Part shown: one piece after another, positions 39,200 to 48,626 of the stretch | Numbering within the stretch: position 1 is the first letter of the stretch | Layout of the letters: every line of letters begins with the position of its first letter | DNA from: Thalassocella blandensis | Lineage (GTDB): Bacteria; Pseudomonadota; Gammaproteobacteria; Pseudomonadales; Cellvibrionaceae | Assembly: GCA_902141825.1 (NCBI GenBank) | Contig: CABFPG010000010.1 | Coordinates: forward strand, 165,378 to 229,377 | Reading direction: 5' to 3' | Length of the DNA stretch: 64,000 bases | Translations under genes and position numbers: made by a program | The notes under the pieces: model-generated | Seen by the model: only the letters and a program-made list of their open reading frames with translations | Databases searched by the model: none | What the model was told of the DNA's origin: nothing

Positions 39200-39856
39200 A
39201 TGAGACCTTTAAGTCCTATACACAAAAAGCAAGAAGGCGCTGCTCTGATTGTTGCGTTGGTAATTTTGGTAATAGTTACTGTGCTGGGTGTTGCCAATAT
39301 GAATGCTACAACTAATGAAATGCGCATGGCTAACTCTTCACTTAAACGTGCTGAGCAATTTGCTTTTGCTGAGCGAGCTTTGAGCGCAGCGGAAGATGAT
39401 TTGAAGACAAAGTTCGATGTAATGTCAAAGTTGTTCACCGACACCTGCGGAAGCCAATGTTTTAATAAAGATTGCGATAACGGTTACTGCTTTTTTGGTG
39501 AATACGATAGCTCCTTCACGGCTCCCGCTCAATGTAAAGTTGCTCCCAAAGGGGTTACAGACGAACGTCCTTCATATTGGAAGGAAGAAACGATTTGGTC
39601 TACATCATCAAAGCATGTTTCATTGGCTGTGCCCTTTACTGATGATGGAGGGAATCAAATTGATCGTCCCGCAAAATATATCGCTGAGTTTCTGTGCTTT
39701 GTTGACAATGGTGAAAATGGAAAATTTGGCGAAACAGAAAAAGATACTAATGGTGTGCCTGTTTTTAGGGTGACAGTGCTGGTGGAGGAAGATGAAGATG
39801 GGAATGATCGAGTACCCATTATGCTCCAATCAAATTATATTCTCGCGATGAAGTAG
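39200..39856 (+). CDS. pilX: Minor pilin PilX
   Basis: A 218-residue protein with the PilX N-terminus: basic leader KKQEGAALIVALVILVIVTVLGV, in which Ala replaces Phe at +1 and the usual +5 Glu is absent, as in other PilX proteins and GspK-like tip pilins. MNATTNEMRMANSSLKRAEQFAFAERALSAAEDDL follows the family pattern of an Ala/Glu-rich helix. Several cysteines lie in the globular part. I use the ATG at 39200; a TTG 15 bases upstream is also open. pilY1 follows after a short gap. Confidence 0.88.
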   Translation: MRPLSPIHKKQEGAALIVALVILVIVTVLGVANMNATTNEMRMANSSLKRAEQFAFAERALSAAEDDLKTKFDVMSKLFTDTCGSQCFNKDCDNGYCFFGEYDSSFTAPAQCKVAPKGVTDERPSYWKEETIWSTSSKHVSLAVPFTDDGGNQIDRPAKYIAEFLCFVDNGENGKFGETEKDTNGVPVFRVTVLVEEDEDGNDRVPIMLQSNYILAMK

Positions 39857-39878
39857 CATGTTAAATACAGGATTAATT

Positions 39879-42800
39879 ATGCTTTTACATAAAAAATTAA
39901 AGAAAACTATTCTTGCTGTTTTAGCTGTTGCTGGAGCTTCAGCCGGTTTGAATGTGCATGCTCAATCAATGGCCTCGTACTCCTCTGTGCCAGTGACTGT
40001 CTCTGAGTCAACGTCGCCACTTGTAATGTTAGTGATGTCTCGGGACAACCAACTCTGGTACAAAGCTTACAATGACTATTCCGACTTGGATGGTGATGGA
40101 GTTCTTGATACCACGTATAACGATAATTTTGATTATTACGGATACTTTAATTCAAATTTTTGTTATGACTACGCACATGGTAAATTTTCGCCGAATAGCC
40201 CGACAGAATCAGGGCACAAATGCTTGGTGTCCTCAAACGGAGAGTGGAGTGGGAATTTTCTGAACTGGCTGACTACAACAAGAATAGATGTTGTAAGGAA
40301 AGTTTTATACGGTGGATACCGATCGCTGGACAGCGCTGACAGCACTGTTTTGCAGCGAGCCATGATTCCTACAGACAATCACGCGTTTGTGAAAGTGGTG
40401 TATGACCCAAATATTGTCAGTGATTATACGCCTATTACTAATGCGGGTACGGCAGTCAGTTTTTGTAATGTTACTGATGCCTTAAACGGAGTTGCAGGTA
40501 GCCTCGATATTACTTCAAATTTGCCAAAGCTAAAGATCGCTATTGGAGAACACGAAACATGGTCAGGAAGCTCTGCCAAGCAATGTTTATATGAAGATGA
40601 GGGTGGGGATGGAAATTTCGTACCATATCGCCCTGGAGATCATGGCACCCCTTGGATTTCAGGGAGCGGAATCCCTTCCAATGGTGAGCTAAATGTCCGT
40701 GTTGATGTGTGTGTTAAGGGTAAAGATGCAGATGATGCCACATCATGCCGTAAATATGGTGCAGATCCTACCAATCCTTCGAAGGGCGTTTTCAAGCCTT
40801 TTGGACTGTTACAAACTTATGGTGAGACTGGACAGTATCGCTTCGGTTTGATGACCGGAAGTTATGAAAAAAATATTTCTGGTGGTGTGCTTCGAAAAAA
40901 TGTCACCCTTATGGGGGGCGATGACGCAGCGGCAAGTGACCAGGAAATTGACATGTCAACGGGTCGGTTTATCAATCAAAACGCAACAGATTTCGGCATT
41001 ATTAAAACCTTAAATGCTCTGAGAATTCAGGGTTGGAATTTCTCTACAGGTATGTATGAAGATTGTAACTACCCTGCAATTCCTGTTGATGATTTTGTTG
41101 ATGCTGGGCCTCCCGGACCAAGACCTCCGAGTGCGCCAGATTGGTGGCGAGATGGGACCGCGGTTGATGACTGTCGCGATTGGGGTAACCCTATTTCGGA
41201 AATTTATATCGAAGCATTACGTTATTTCTCGGGGGACAACGTGAATGCCTCTCCAGATTTTTTTGCCAACGATAGTTTTATTAATGGTCTATCTGCAATT
41301 CAAAACTGGAATACCCCATTCAATGCTCAGACTGAATGTTCCAATTGTTCAATTATCGTTTTGTCTACCGGACTTAATAGTTTTGATGGCGATTCGAATG
41401 TTGGCGATAGCTTGCCTAATTTGGGGGGGCGGTCTATCGACTATTTTACTAGGATTGTTGGATTTGATTCAGGCATTGGCGGTCCAGACGATGCAGGCCT
41501 ATCTTATATCATTGGTAACGCCAATAGTGGTGGTGAAGCTAACGAATGTGATGCTAAAACATTGACGGACTTGTCTAGTGCTTCCGGTGTATGTCCAGAG
41601 ATACCCGCGCAAAGAGGAACGTACAAAATTGCCGGTGCAGCCTATTTTGCCCATGAAAACGACTTGAACCCGGATCAGGACGGTAAGCAATCGGTAAAAA
41701 CCTATACCGTGCAATTGGCTGAGTCGATACCCAGCTTTGAGTTAACGTCTGATTCAGGTAACACGATAGAATTTGTACCCACGTGCCGTTCACATTTATA
41801 TAATTGGGCCCCACCCGAATTCCCCGCGACCTACGTAAATAGCAGTGCCCCTGGCGATAAAACCCCTTGGGGATCGTGTTCGCTGGTGGATCTAAAAATC
41901 AGAGAACAATCAGAATTTTACGGTCGATTCATGGTGATCTGGGAAGACTCTCCATGGGGCAGTGATTATGACCAAGATGCTGTAATTATGTATGAGTACT
42001 GTACGGCTTCCGGAAGTGAGGCTGAGGTCCAGGCTAAGTGCCCAAATTATACTACCGATAGTAATAGCGATTTCGGTTCTGGCTCTGACAACGATAGCTG
42101 GGGCTTCGGCGGGGAAAAAACAGAGCGGCCGCTAAACGGGTACGATTATACGGCTCACCAGCGTTTCCCTAGATGGAATCAGGCGTTAAATGATCAAGTT
42201 CAAATACGAATGTCATTTTTAGGCGCTTCTGCAGGTTTTGCTATGCGCTTTGGATACACCATGAACGGCGCCGCCGATTCTTCAGGTTTACCTTCCGGTG
42301 TCCATGGAAATGGGGCATATATTGACGAAATTGTACGTTACGGCAGTTACGACGGGAGAGCAGTACCCATTGGTGGTAATGATAATATCATTATCTGGAA
42401 TAAGACTAACCCAGGCAATCCAAGAGCGAAAAAATTTAGAGCCGTTGAGGGCGCACCGGGCAAATTGGAGAATCCACTTTGGCTTGCAGCAAAATACGGC
42501 AATTTTACGGACCTTTCGTCTCCTGACAGTCCGGGGGATGGGTTTCCGAAGCTTTCTTCTGAATGGGATAAGCTTGATAGTGATGGGAACTATGTGGAAG
42601 GCGGAGATGGCGAGCCAGACGCGTATTTTCCTATCAAAAACCCTGCAAAATTGCCTGCTGCATTACAGAGAATATTCAGTAATGTCAGTCGCAGAATTTC
42701 TTCTGGAGGCTCAACTGCTTTAACACCATTGAGTGGCGCGGGGGAAAGTGTTTTTTATCAATCACTGTACACCCCTAAATTGGAGCACCCGAAGACGGGG

Positions 42801-45284
42801 GAAACGGTTGAGTGGTTTGGAGATGTGCATGGCATCTTGATGGATGACCAAGGTCGATTCCGAGCGGACAGCGATGGAAATGGGGCATTGTCTACAAGAA
42901 GCGCAGATCAAACCTTGAATGATAAAATACTCGAGTTTAACTTTGATGAGGGGAGTAATGAGACGATCATCCGCGCATATTTTGCTACTGCGGATGACTC
43001 GAAAGGCCCTCTAGACAGTGATAGCCCTTTCACGTTTACCAGTGATGCATTTAAACCGCTATGGTCAGCGGCAACTAAGCTTGGAGAGCTAGCCGTAGAG
43101 GCCAGTAAACCTGGCCGTGAACAATTGATTACTGAAAACAGAGCTAATTATTCAGATCCAGCGCATAGTAAGCGCTACATCTTTACGGCTTTTGATCGTG
43201 ATGAGCCTGGCAATGCGGGCTATGGGATAGTTGGCAATGGTAGTGATCTACGTCACGTTCCATTTGAGGCCAATCAATTTGTTGCCAGGCGTGGTGGCGG
43301 TGGTGGAGCAGATCGCCACAATTATGAATACTTAGCGGTTGATTGGTATGAAACGGAAGACTTGATTAACTTTATTCGAGGTAAAGAAGGAATAAATGGA
43401 TATAGAAAGAGATCACTGGATCTGAATTCGGATGGAGACATTTCCGCGAGTGAATATCATATCCTCGGTGATATTGTTCAATCTTCAGCAGTTGTTGTTG
43501 GTAAGCCAGATCAAGGGTATGACTATTCTTTTGTTGATGATACATATGCCGATTACGTCAGTGCTGCTGCTGATCGACGTCAGGTGCTTTATGTCGGTAG
43601 CAATGATGGAATGCTGCACGCATTTAACGCGGGTAAATATAACCATTCAACAAAGTCGTTCGACTTGAGCGATGTTCATGCTTTGGGGTCAGAACTTTGG
43701 GCATATGTACCCTACAACTTGCTTCCGCACCTCCAATGGTTAAAAGATCCAAATTATTCGCATGTGTATTATGTTGACGGTGCTGTTCAGGCCTTTGATG
43801 TGAATATATTTGCCGATAGCGCGCAGCATCCGGGTGGGTGGGGAACCATTATTGTGGCCGGTATGCGATTTGGTGGTGGTGACTTTGACTTTTCTCATGA
43901 CGGAGATACCAGAACAACTCGCTCGGCATATGTCATTATGGATGTGACTAACCCTGATCAGGCGCCAGAATTAATCGCCGAGATTACTCACCCTGATTTA
44001 GGCTTTACGGTTTCTAAGCCAGCAATAATGAAGAAAAGAGTGAAAAGTGGTTCGAGTTATACAGATAAGTGGTATTTGGTTTTTGGTAATGGACCAGGGG
44101 GTAGTGATGGTGCCAGCCGCCGAGCAGCCATTGATTCTGCCGTCACGACAAAAGATGCAAGAATCTTTATCTATGACCTTCAAAACAAATCGCTGACGAG
44201 TCAGGTGTTGACTCACAATGGCGCGGCGGAAGCCAATAGCTTTTTAGGTGATATTACGGTTGTTGACTGGAATCAGGATTATATCGACGATACTTTATAT
44301 GTAGGGCTTGTGGGTGGGGATACGACAACACCAACAGGGAAACTGAAACGTGCTTCGATTGCTTTCAATGCTGACAGTACAGTCTCTTTAGAGTTTGCTG
44401 ATTTGTACAATGAAAATAATGTACCGTTCAGTCTTAAACCATTCGCGCAAAGAGTAGATGGTAAAAATTGGGTATATGCTGGCTCTGGGAGATTTTATGT
44501 TGCCGAAGACAATTTAACGAGCCAGCAGCAATATTTTTACGGAATCAAAGATCCTGGTGTAGCTGCAGTAGAATATCCAATTGCAAATGCAAAACTGGTT
44601 AATACTACCAGTATCACAACCAAATCAGATGGTAGATTGACAAACAGTGGCCTTTCAGTGTCTCCTCCACAGCTGTTAACCGATGATGGCATAACGCAGG
44701 ATACTTTTGAAACTTTTGAAAGTCTGAAGGGGCTGGTTGCTAAAAAATCTGGGTGGTATTTTAAGTATAAAGATCCAGACGATTATTTTGGAGAGGCAAT
44801 TCCTCCCGTTGATTCAGCACGCTTAAGAACTATTACAACTCCTGCGCTTGCTGGAGCCTCAATAATTGTTGGGGCCTACAAAGGAACTGGAGAGCTGTGC
44901 GAGGCAGAGGGTAGCAGTTATTTATTTGCACCTCACTTTGAGGCCGGCATTCCAGCGCCCTTTGCGCCGTTAGGGAGCGACGGTGATACTTCTATACCTG
45001 TATTAGACTTGGGGCCAGGAGTGATTGGTGATATTCATATCATCCCGGGCTCAAGCAGTGGTGGCGCAAGTAGTGGTGGTGCTAGCAGTGGTGGCGCTAG
45101 TAGTGGCGGTACAAGTAGTGGTGGTACGGGAAGCAGTTCTAGTGGTGGAGGTTCTGAGTGCGTTTCTGAGGATTACACCGGTATTGGCGGTGGATCAACG
45201 GGCGAGCCAGGGGAAACACCAATTGGTGGAGGCTGCTTAAATACTGGCCGTTCTGGCTGGCGTGAAATTCCTGTTACGTGGTAA
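39879..45284 (+). CDS. pilY1: PilY1-type pilus tip adhesin/assembly protein
   Basis: Very large (1801-residue) exported protein that sits at the pilus tip with the minor pilins and influences retraction, adhesion and surface sensing. A signal peptide ends near NVHAQ. The N-terminal part shows the VMSRDNQLWYKAYNDYSDLDGDG calcium-type segment and many cysteines. The C-terminal half holds the PilC/PilY1 beta-propeller domain (GDIVQSSAVVVGKP, LYVGSNDGMLHAFN, LWAYVPYNLLP). A textbook EF-hand loop, DLNSDGDISASE, is at 43419-43454. A Ser/Gly linker leads to a short Cys-containing tail. I prefer the ATG at 39879 with AGGA before it; 39858 is also possible. Confidence 0.93.
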   Translation: MLLHKKLKKTILAVLAVAGASAGLNVHAQSMASYSSVPVTVSESTSPLVMLVMSRDNQLWYKAYNDYSDLDGDGVLDTTYNDNFDYYGYFNSNFCYDYAHGKFSPNSPTESGHKCLVSSNGEWSGNFLNWLTTTRIDVVRKVLYGGYRSLDSADSTVLQRAMIPTDNHAFVKVVYDPNIVSDYTPITNAGTAVSFCNVTDALNGVAGSLDITSNLPKLKIAIGEHETWSGSSAKQCLYEDEGGDGNFVPYRPGDHGTPWISGSGIPSNGELNVRVDVCVKGKDADDATSCRKYGADPTNPSKGVFKPFGLLQTYGETGQYRFGLMTGSYEKNISGGVLRKNVTLMGGDDAAASDQEIDMSTGRFINQNATDFGIIKTLNALRIQGWNFSTGMYEDCNYPAIPVDDFVDAGPPGPRPPSAPDWWRDGTAVDDCRDWGNPISEIYIEALRYFSGDNVNASPDFFANDSFINGLSAIQNWNTPFNAQTECSNCSIIVLSTGLNSFDGDSNVGDSLPNLGGRSIDYFTRIVGFDSGIGGPDDAGLSYIIGNANSGGEANECDAKTLTDLSSASGVCPEIPAQRGTYKIAGAAYFAHENDLNPDQDGKQSVKTYTVQLAESIPSFELTSDSGNTIEFVPTCRSHLYNWAPPEFPATYVNSSAPGDKTPWGSCSLVDLKIREQSEFYGRFMVIWEDSPWGSDYDQDAVIMYEYCTASGSEAEVQAKCPNYTTDSNSDFGSGSDNDSWGFGGEKTERPLNGYDYTAHQRFPRWNQALNDQVQIRMSFLGASAGFAMRFGYTMNGAADSSGLPSGVHGNGAYIDEIVRYGSYDGRAVPIGGNDNIIIWNKTNPGNPRAKKFRAVEGAPGKLENPLWLAAKYGNFTDLSSPDSPGDGFPKLSSEWDKLDSDGNYVEGGDGEPDAYFPIKNPAKLPAALQRIFSNVSRRISSGGSTALTPLSGAGESVFYQSLYTPKLEHPKTGETVEWFGDVHGILMDDQGRFRADSDGNGALSTRSADQTLNDKILEFNFDEGSNETIIRAYFATADDSKGPLDSDSPFTFTSDAFKPLWSAATKLGELAVEASKPGREQLITENRANYSDPAHSKRYIFTAFDRDEPGNAGYGIVGNGSDLRHVPFEANQFVARRGGGGGADRHNYEYLAVDWYETEDLINFIRGKEGINGYRKRSLDLNSDGDISASEYHILGDIVQSSAVVVGKPDQGYDYSFVDDTYADYVSAAADRRQVLYVGSNDGMLHAFNAGKYNHSTKSFDLSDVHALGSELWAYVPYNLLPHLQWLKDPNYSHVYYVDGAVQAFDVNIFADSAQHPGGWGTIIVAGMRFGGGDFDFSHDGDTRTTRSAYVIMDVTNPDQAPELIAEITHPDLGFTVSKPAIMKKRVKSGSSYTDKWYLVFGNGPGGSDGASRRAAIDSAVTTKDARIFIYDLQNKSLTSQVLTHNGAAEANSFLGDITVVDWNQDYIDDTLYVGLVGGDTTTPTGKLKRASIAFNADSTVSLEFADLYNENNVPFSLKPFAQRVDGKNWVYAGSGRFYVAEDNLTSQQQYFYGIKDPGVAAVEYPIANAKLVNTTSITTKSDGRLTNSGLSVSPPQLLTDDGITQDTFETFESLKGLVAKKSGWYFKYKDPDDYFGEAIPPVDSARLRTITTPALAGASIIVGAYKGTGELCEAEGSSYLFAPHFEAGIPAPFAPLGSDGDTSIPVLDLGPGVIGDIHIIPGSSSGGASSGGASSGGASSGGTSSGGTGSSSSGGGSECVSEDYTGIGGGSTGEPGETPIGGGCLNTGRSGWREIPVTW
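45051..45155 (+). repeat. Ser/Gly linker-coding repeat near the end of pilY1
   Basis: Reiterated SSGGA/SSGGT units with AGTAGTGGTGG-type DNA encode a flexible linker of about 35 residues. About 45 residues with two cysteines follow it. Such linkers are common in secreted enzymes of cellulolytic marine Cellvibrionaceae. Confidence 0.9.
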
Positions 45285-45307
45285 TTATAAAATTGGACCA
45301 AATTATT

Positions 45308-45754
45308 ATGCTAAAAAAAGATAAAGGCTTTACTTTGCTTGAGTTAATGATCGTCGTCGCTATCGTGTCTATACTTGCTGCGATTGCTTACCCTAGTTAC
45401 CAGCAGCACATTCTCAAGGCTAGACGCACAGACGCCAAAGAGGCATTACTCAGTATCGCTGGCCTGCAAGAGCGATATTTTTTGCAGCACAATAAATACG
45501 CAACTGCAGCTGACAATGTTTGGCATTCATTGTCCTCTGAAAAATATTATGCGCTTTCCAAAGCGGATGGGACATTTCGACCTGACGCTTGTAAAGGAGC
45601 TAATGATACTAACCGTTGTTATGTTATTCAGGCTGTGCCGGCAGCCTCCTCCCCTCAAAACAAGGATGAGGATTGTGCAACATTCACTATCGACAATGCA
45701 GGAAGAAAGCTCGCTTACAATAAGAGTAATTCACTTAACAATGAGTGCTGGTAA
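45308..45754 (+). CDS. pilE: Minor type IV pilin PilE
   Basis: A 148-residue pilin. The leader MLKKDKG is followed by FTLLELMIVVAIVSILAAIAYPSYQQHI, a perfect class III cleavage site with Glu5. The YPSYQ, ARRTDAKEALL and Y-FLQHNKYA features are typical of PilE-type minor pilins. Two C-terminal cysteines (DEDC...NECW) make the usual disulfide loop. The ATG at 45308 gives the short leader; upstream in-frame codons would overlap pilY1. The stop codon directly abuts that of the opposing gene. No pilY2 lies between pilY1 and pilE. Confidence 0.9.
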   Translation: MLKKDKGFTLLELMIVVAIVSILAAIAYPSYQQHILKARRTDAKEALLSIAGLQERYFLQHNKYATAADNVWHSLSSEKYYALSKADGTFRPDACKGANDTNRCYVIQAVPAASSPQNKDEDCATFTIDNAGRKLAYNKSNSLNNECW

Positions 45755-46327
45755 TCAGCACTCAATATTCCCACCGTTGACCAGCTTAACAATGCCATCA
45801 CTGTCTCTGTCAGTAGCAATATAGATTCTACCCGGCAAGCTTATAGTCACTCTGCCGGACAATGCGGGGTATTGCGGATCGCAGTAGATAAAACTCCCTG
45901 CTTGTTTGGAAAAGCCGCGATAATCAAAACTGATAAAGGTTTTGTTGCCGGAAGCCCCCAGTTTTAGCTGACCCTGATATTGAATCTCATTGACGAGTAG
46001 TGGGTTTTCGTCCGGATCTATTTGGCCATTCTTGTTGTGATCGATAAAAGCGGCTATTTCTTTAAAACCATTTCTCACACATTGATAATGTTGATTGATC
46101 CCGCAGACGGTAGTAATTTTGCCGCTATTTAAGCTGTAAGTCCTGCCAAACTGCAGGGCGCTTGACACAGTTCTTTGAAGTGCACGAGCTTCGGATCTTT
46201 TTAAGCTTTGGTTGAGTGAGGGGACTCCAATACTGATGCTTAGCATCAAAATGGAGAGGGCGATCATAAGGTCGATAAGTGTAAAGCCATTTGGGCTCGC
46301 TTGATCAGCTGAAGCGTAATCCTTCAT
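45755..46327 (-). CDS. FimT/GspH-like pseudopilin (first of two on the minus strand)
   Basis: A 190-residue prepilin-like protein. After a 13-residue leader comes NGFTLIDLMIALSILMLSISIGVPSL, a class III site in which the +5 Glu is replaced by Asp. The GspH/FimT core follows (ALQRTVSSALQFGRTYSLNSGK), with the calcium-type loop DHNKNGQIDPDE and cysteines near both ends. It is convergent with pilE, and the two stop codons touch. It is probably the downstream gene of a pair with the pseudopilin at 46467. FimT in relatives can bind DNA for uptake; that role here is inference. Confidence 0.85.
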   Translation of the reverse strand: MKDYASADQASPNGFTLIDLMIALSILMLSISIGVPSLNQSLKRSEARALQRTVSSALQFGRTYSLNSGKITTVCGINQHYQCVRNGFKEIAAFIDHNKNGQIDPDENPLLVNEIQYQGQLKLGASGNKTFISFDYRGFSKQAGSFIYCDPQYPALSGRVTISLPGRIYIATDRDSDGIVKLVNGGNIEC

Positions 46328-46410
46328 CGAGATATTCTCCTAATTCCATTTAGGGGAATAATTTTAAGTCCTTATATCAAATCGTATAGTGGCAAATGTC
46401 TATGTGACTT

Positions 46411-46428
46411 GTAGGAAATATCCTACAT
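46411..46428. repeat. Inverted repeat between the two minus-strand pseudopilins
   Basis: TGTAGGA-AATA-TCCTACA is a perfect 7-bp stem with a 4-base loop. It lies 84 bases upstream of the 46327 start and could be an operator or an mRNA hairpin. No T-run follows on either strand. Confidence 0.5.
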
Positions 46429-46466
46429 GGTGTCTTTCAATCGTTAGAAAATGGAACATTCGTTAT

Positions 46467-47042
46467 TTATAAGCAGCTTTCTGGTATCTCGTCATTGTTT
46501 GCAATACGCGTGCGCCCAGCTGCAGAAACGAAAATAGCTTGGTTATTTTCTGCGTTTTCGGCACATAGGAGCAAATGACCACTTTGTTCTCCCGCAGCAC
46601 CGCTGTCATCAAATTGAATGTAAGCTGCATTGTTGTGTGCGAGCCATGTTACACGAGAGGTGAGTTCATGAGTTTCTATTGATTTAATTAGATCTTCATT
46701 GTAGTCGATTGCCTGATTGCCATTGTCATCGGCGAATACTGATATAGGGCGAGTCCAATCTTCTGAGCAGCTTGCCGAGTCGTCCAGAGGACAAATCACG
46801 ACTTTAGTTGAGCGGTTAACGGCGTTTTTTCGGGCTTCATTTAACAGTGAAATAATCTGTGTTGTTGTTTGTGATTTTTGATTAGCTGCAGCAAATGAAT
46901 TGAGGCTGGGAATAGCAAAGCTGGCAATGATCGAAGCGATTGCAAGTGTACTGAGTAGTTCAAGGACTGTAAATCCACTTCCAAATGAAATTGCATAGGG
47001 GGAGGTCGAAGAAGCTTTGGTTGTTGAAGCTCTGGCTGACAT
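46467..47042 (-). CDS. FimT/GspH-like pseudopilin (second on the minus strand)
   Basis: A 191-residue prepilin-like protein. A longer leader of about 22 residues ends SGFTVLELLSTLAIASIIASFAIPSL, with Gly-1, Phe+1 and Glu5 intact. The core matches GspH/FimT (TTQIISLLNEARKNAVNRSTKVVICP) and carries DDNGNQAIDYNE, a variant of the calcium-type loop. Four cysteines are seen. I start at the ATG preceded by AAGGGA; the frame remains open 37 codons further. It lies between the other pseudopilin and pilR, all on the minus strand. Confidence 0.87.
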   Translation of the reverse strand: MSARASTTKASSTSPYAISFGSGFTVLELLSTLAIASIIASFAIPSLNSFAAANQKSQTTTQIISLLNEARKNAVNRSTKVVICPLDDSASCSEDWTRPISVFADDNGNQAIDYNEDLIKSIETHELTSRVTWLAHNNAAYIQFDDSGAAGEQSGHLLLCAENAENNQAIFVSAAGRTRIANNDEIPESCL

Positions 47043-47210
47043 AATATATTCCCTTTTACAGCGCGGTTTGGTTATCAGTATCTGGACTAATATTAACCAA
47101 ATCGCATTGCTTTGGCTATAAAGCATGCATAAATAAGTAGAAATATGCGACATATTTCACTTATTCAGTCAAAGTTTTGGATGTTGTTGATGCAGATATA
47201 TTTGAGCGTT

Positions 47211-47238
47211 GAAAAACCGCCGCTTTACTGACGGTTTT
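47211..47238 (-). terminator. Terminator after pilR
   Basis: On the minus strand AAAACCGTC pairs with GGCGGTTTT (one T-G pair) around an 8-base loop and runs into five Ts. It lies 13 bases beyond the pilR stop, separating pilS-pilR from the pseudopilin genes. Confidence 0.75.
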
Positions 47239-47250
47239 AATTTTGACGGG

Positions 47251-48615
47251 TTAGTCGTCGTTTTCGTCTGCCAGGCCTAATTTACTTAAGCGATATCGAA
47301 ATGAACGAAAACTGATACCCAGTTTTTTGGCTGCCAGGGTTTTATTCCAGCGAACATGTTCGAGCGCGTCGGACAGGATTTCTTTTTCAACTTCTGCAAG
47401 ATAATCATCAATAGAGGGGTATTTTAAGCATGCATTGTAGAAATTGATTTGCTGGTTTTCTTTCTGCACTACTTTTTGAGCTGCAGACAGCAGTAAATCA
47501 CCCACCTCAATGGTGTAGTCGTCACAAAGGGTGTAAGCGCGTTCGAGTATGTTTTCCAGTTCTCGAATATTGCCAGGAAAGCCGTAGCGAGAAAGTTCTG
47601 CTAAGGCAGATTTGGACAGCGTCGTTTTGGTTCCTGTATTACCTTCATCCAGTTTGTCGAGAAGATGTTGTGCAAGTTTGGGGATGTCTTCGTATCTTTC
47701 TCGCAGGCTCGGTACTTTTAATTGGATGACATTCAAACGATAAAATAAGTCCTGACGAAAATCTTCTTGTTCAACAAGCTTTTCTAAATCTTTGTGCGTG
47801 GCAGAAAGTATTCTCACATCTGTTGATATTTCACCGTGTGCACCAACCGGCCGTATCGCCTTTTCCTGAATAGCTCGCAGTAGTTTTACCTGCATGTCCA
47901 GAGGTAGGTCGGCCACCTCGTCCAGAAATAATGTGCCACCTTCAGCCGCTTGAAATAAACCGAGCTTGTCCTGGTTTGCCCCAGTGAAAGAGCCTTTTTT
48001 ATGCCCGAAAAATTCACTTTCCATTAGCTCTTTCGGGATTGCACCACAGTTCACCGGAATAAAAGGCTTATTTGCTCGTGGGCCTTGATTATGTATTGAG
48101 CGGGCAACTAATTCCTTTCCGCTTCCAGATTCTCCGCTGATATAGACAGGAGCTTGTGAGCGTGCGAGTTTTTTTATGGATTGTTTTAGCTGATGAATGA
48201 GTGGGGAGTCGCCAATGATCTCTGAAAAGTCATCGGAAGCTGTGCTCATGTGGCTCGCTGATACGGCTGTGTTCACCAAGCGCCTTAGCGCGTTTATATC
48301 AATCGGCTTGTTAACAAAGTCAAATGCACCTGCTTTCATTGCCTGAACGGCGGTATCCATGTTGCCGTGTGCGGTAATGACTGCGACTGGTAATTCAGGT
48401 TTGTTTTTTTGGATATATTTGACAATGTCTAAACCGCTGCCATCCGGTAGTTTCATATCCGTTAGGCAAAGTTCGAACTGTTTGCTCTCCAGCGCGGCAC
48501 GGGCTTCGGCGACATTGGCTGCAACCTCGGCTTCTATATCCATTCGGTTAAGCGTAATGGAAAGGAGTTCTCGAATGTCTGGTTCGTCATCAATAATAAG
48601 AGCGCGCGTAGTCAT
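47251..48615 (-). CDS. pilR: Sigma54-dependent response regulator PilR
   Basis: NtrC-type activator that turns on type IV pilin transcription with RNA polymerase-sigma54. The 454-residue protein has a receiver domain (about 1-120, with DDEPD, Asp53 in LTDMKLPDGSG and Lys103). An AAA+ domain (about 135-370) has Walker A GESGSGKE, the sigma54-contact loop GSFTGA and Walker B TLFLDEVADL. A C-terminal Fis-type helix-turn-helix follows (NKTLAAKKLGISFRSFRYRLSKLG). pilS is just upstream with an 11-base gap. A candidate sigma54 promoter stands before fimU. Confidence 0.95.
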   Translation of the reverse strand: MTTRALIIDDEPDIRELLSITLNRMDIEAEVAANVAEARAALESKQFELCLTDMKLPDGSGLDIVKYIQKNKPELPVAVITAHGNMDTAVQAMKAGAFDFVNKPIDINALRRLVNTAVSASHMSTASDDFSEIIGDSPLIHQLKQSIKKLARSQAPVYISGESGSGKELVARSIHNQGPRANKPFIPVNCGAIPKELMESEFFGHKKGSFTGANQDKLGLFQAAEGGTLFLDEVADLPLDMQVKLLRAIQEKAIRPVGAHGEISTDVRILSATHKDLEKLVEQEDFRQDLFYRLNVIQLKVPSLRERYEDIPKLAQHLLDKLDEGNTGTKTTLSKSALAELSRYGFPGNIRELENILERAYTLCDDYTIEVGDLLLSAAQKVVQKENQQINFYNACLKYPSIDDYLAEVEKEILSDALEHVRWNKTLAAKKLGISFRSFRYRLSKLGLADENDD

Positions 48616-48626
48616 AGATAATAAAT

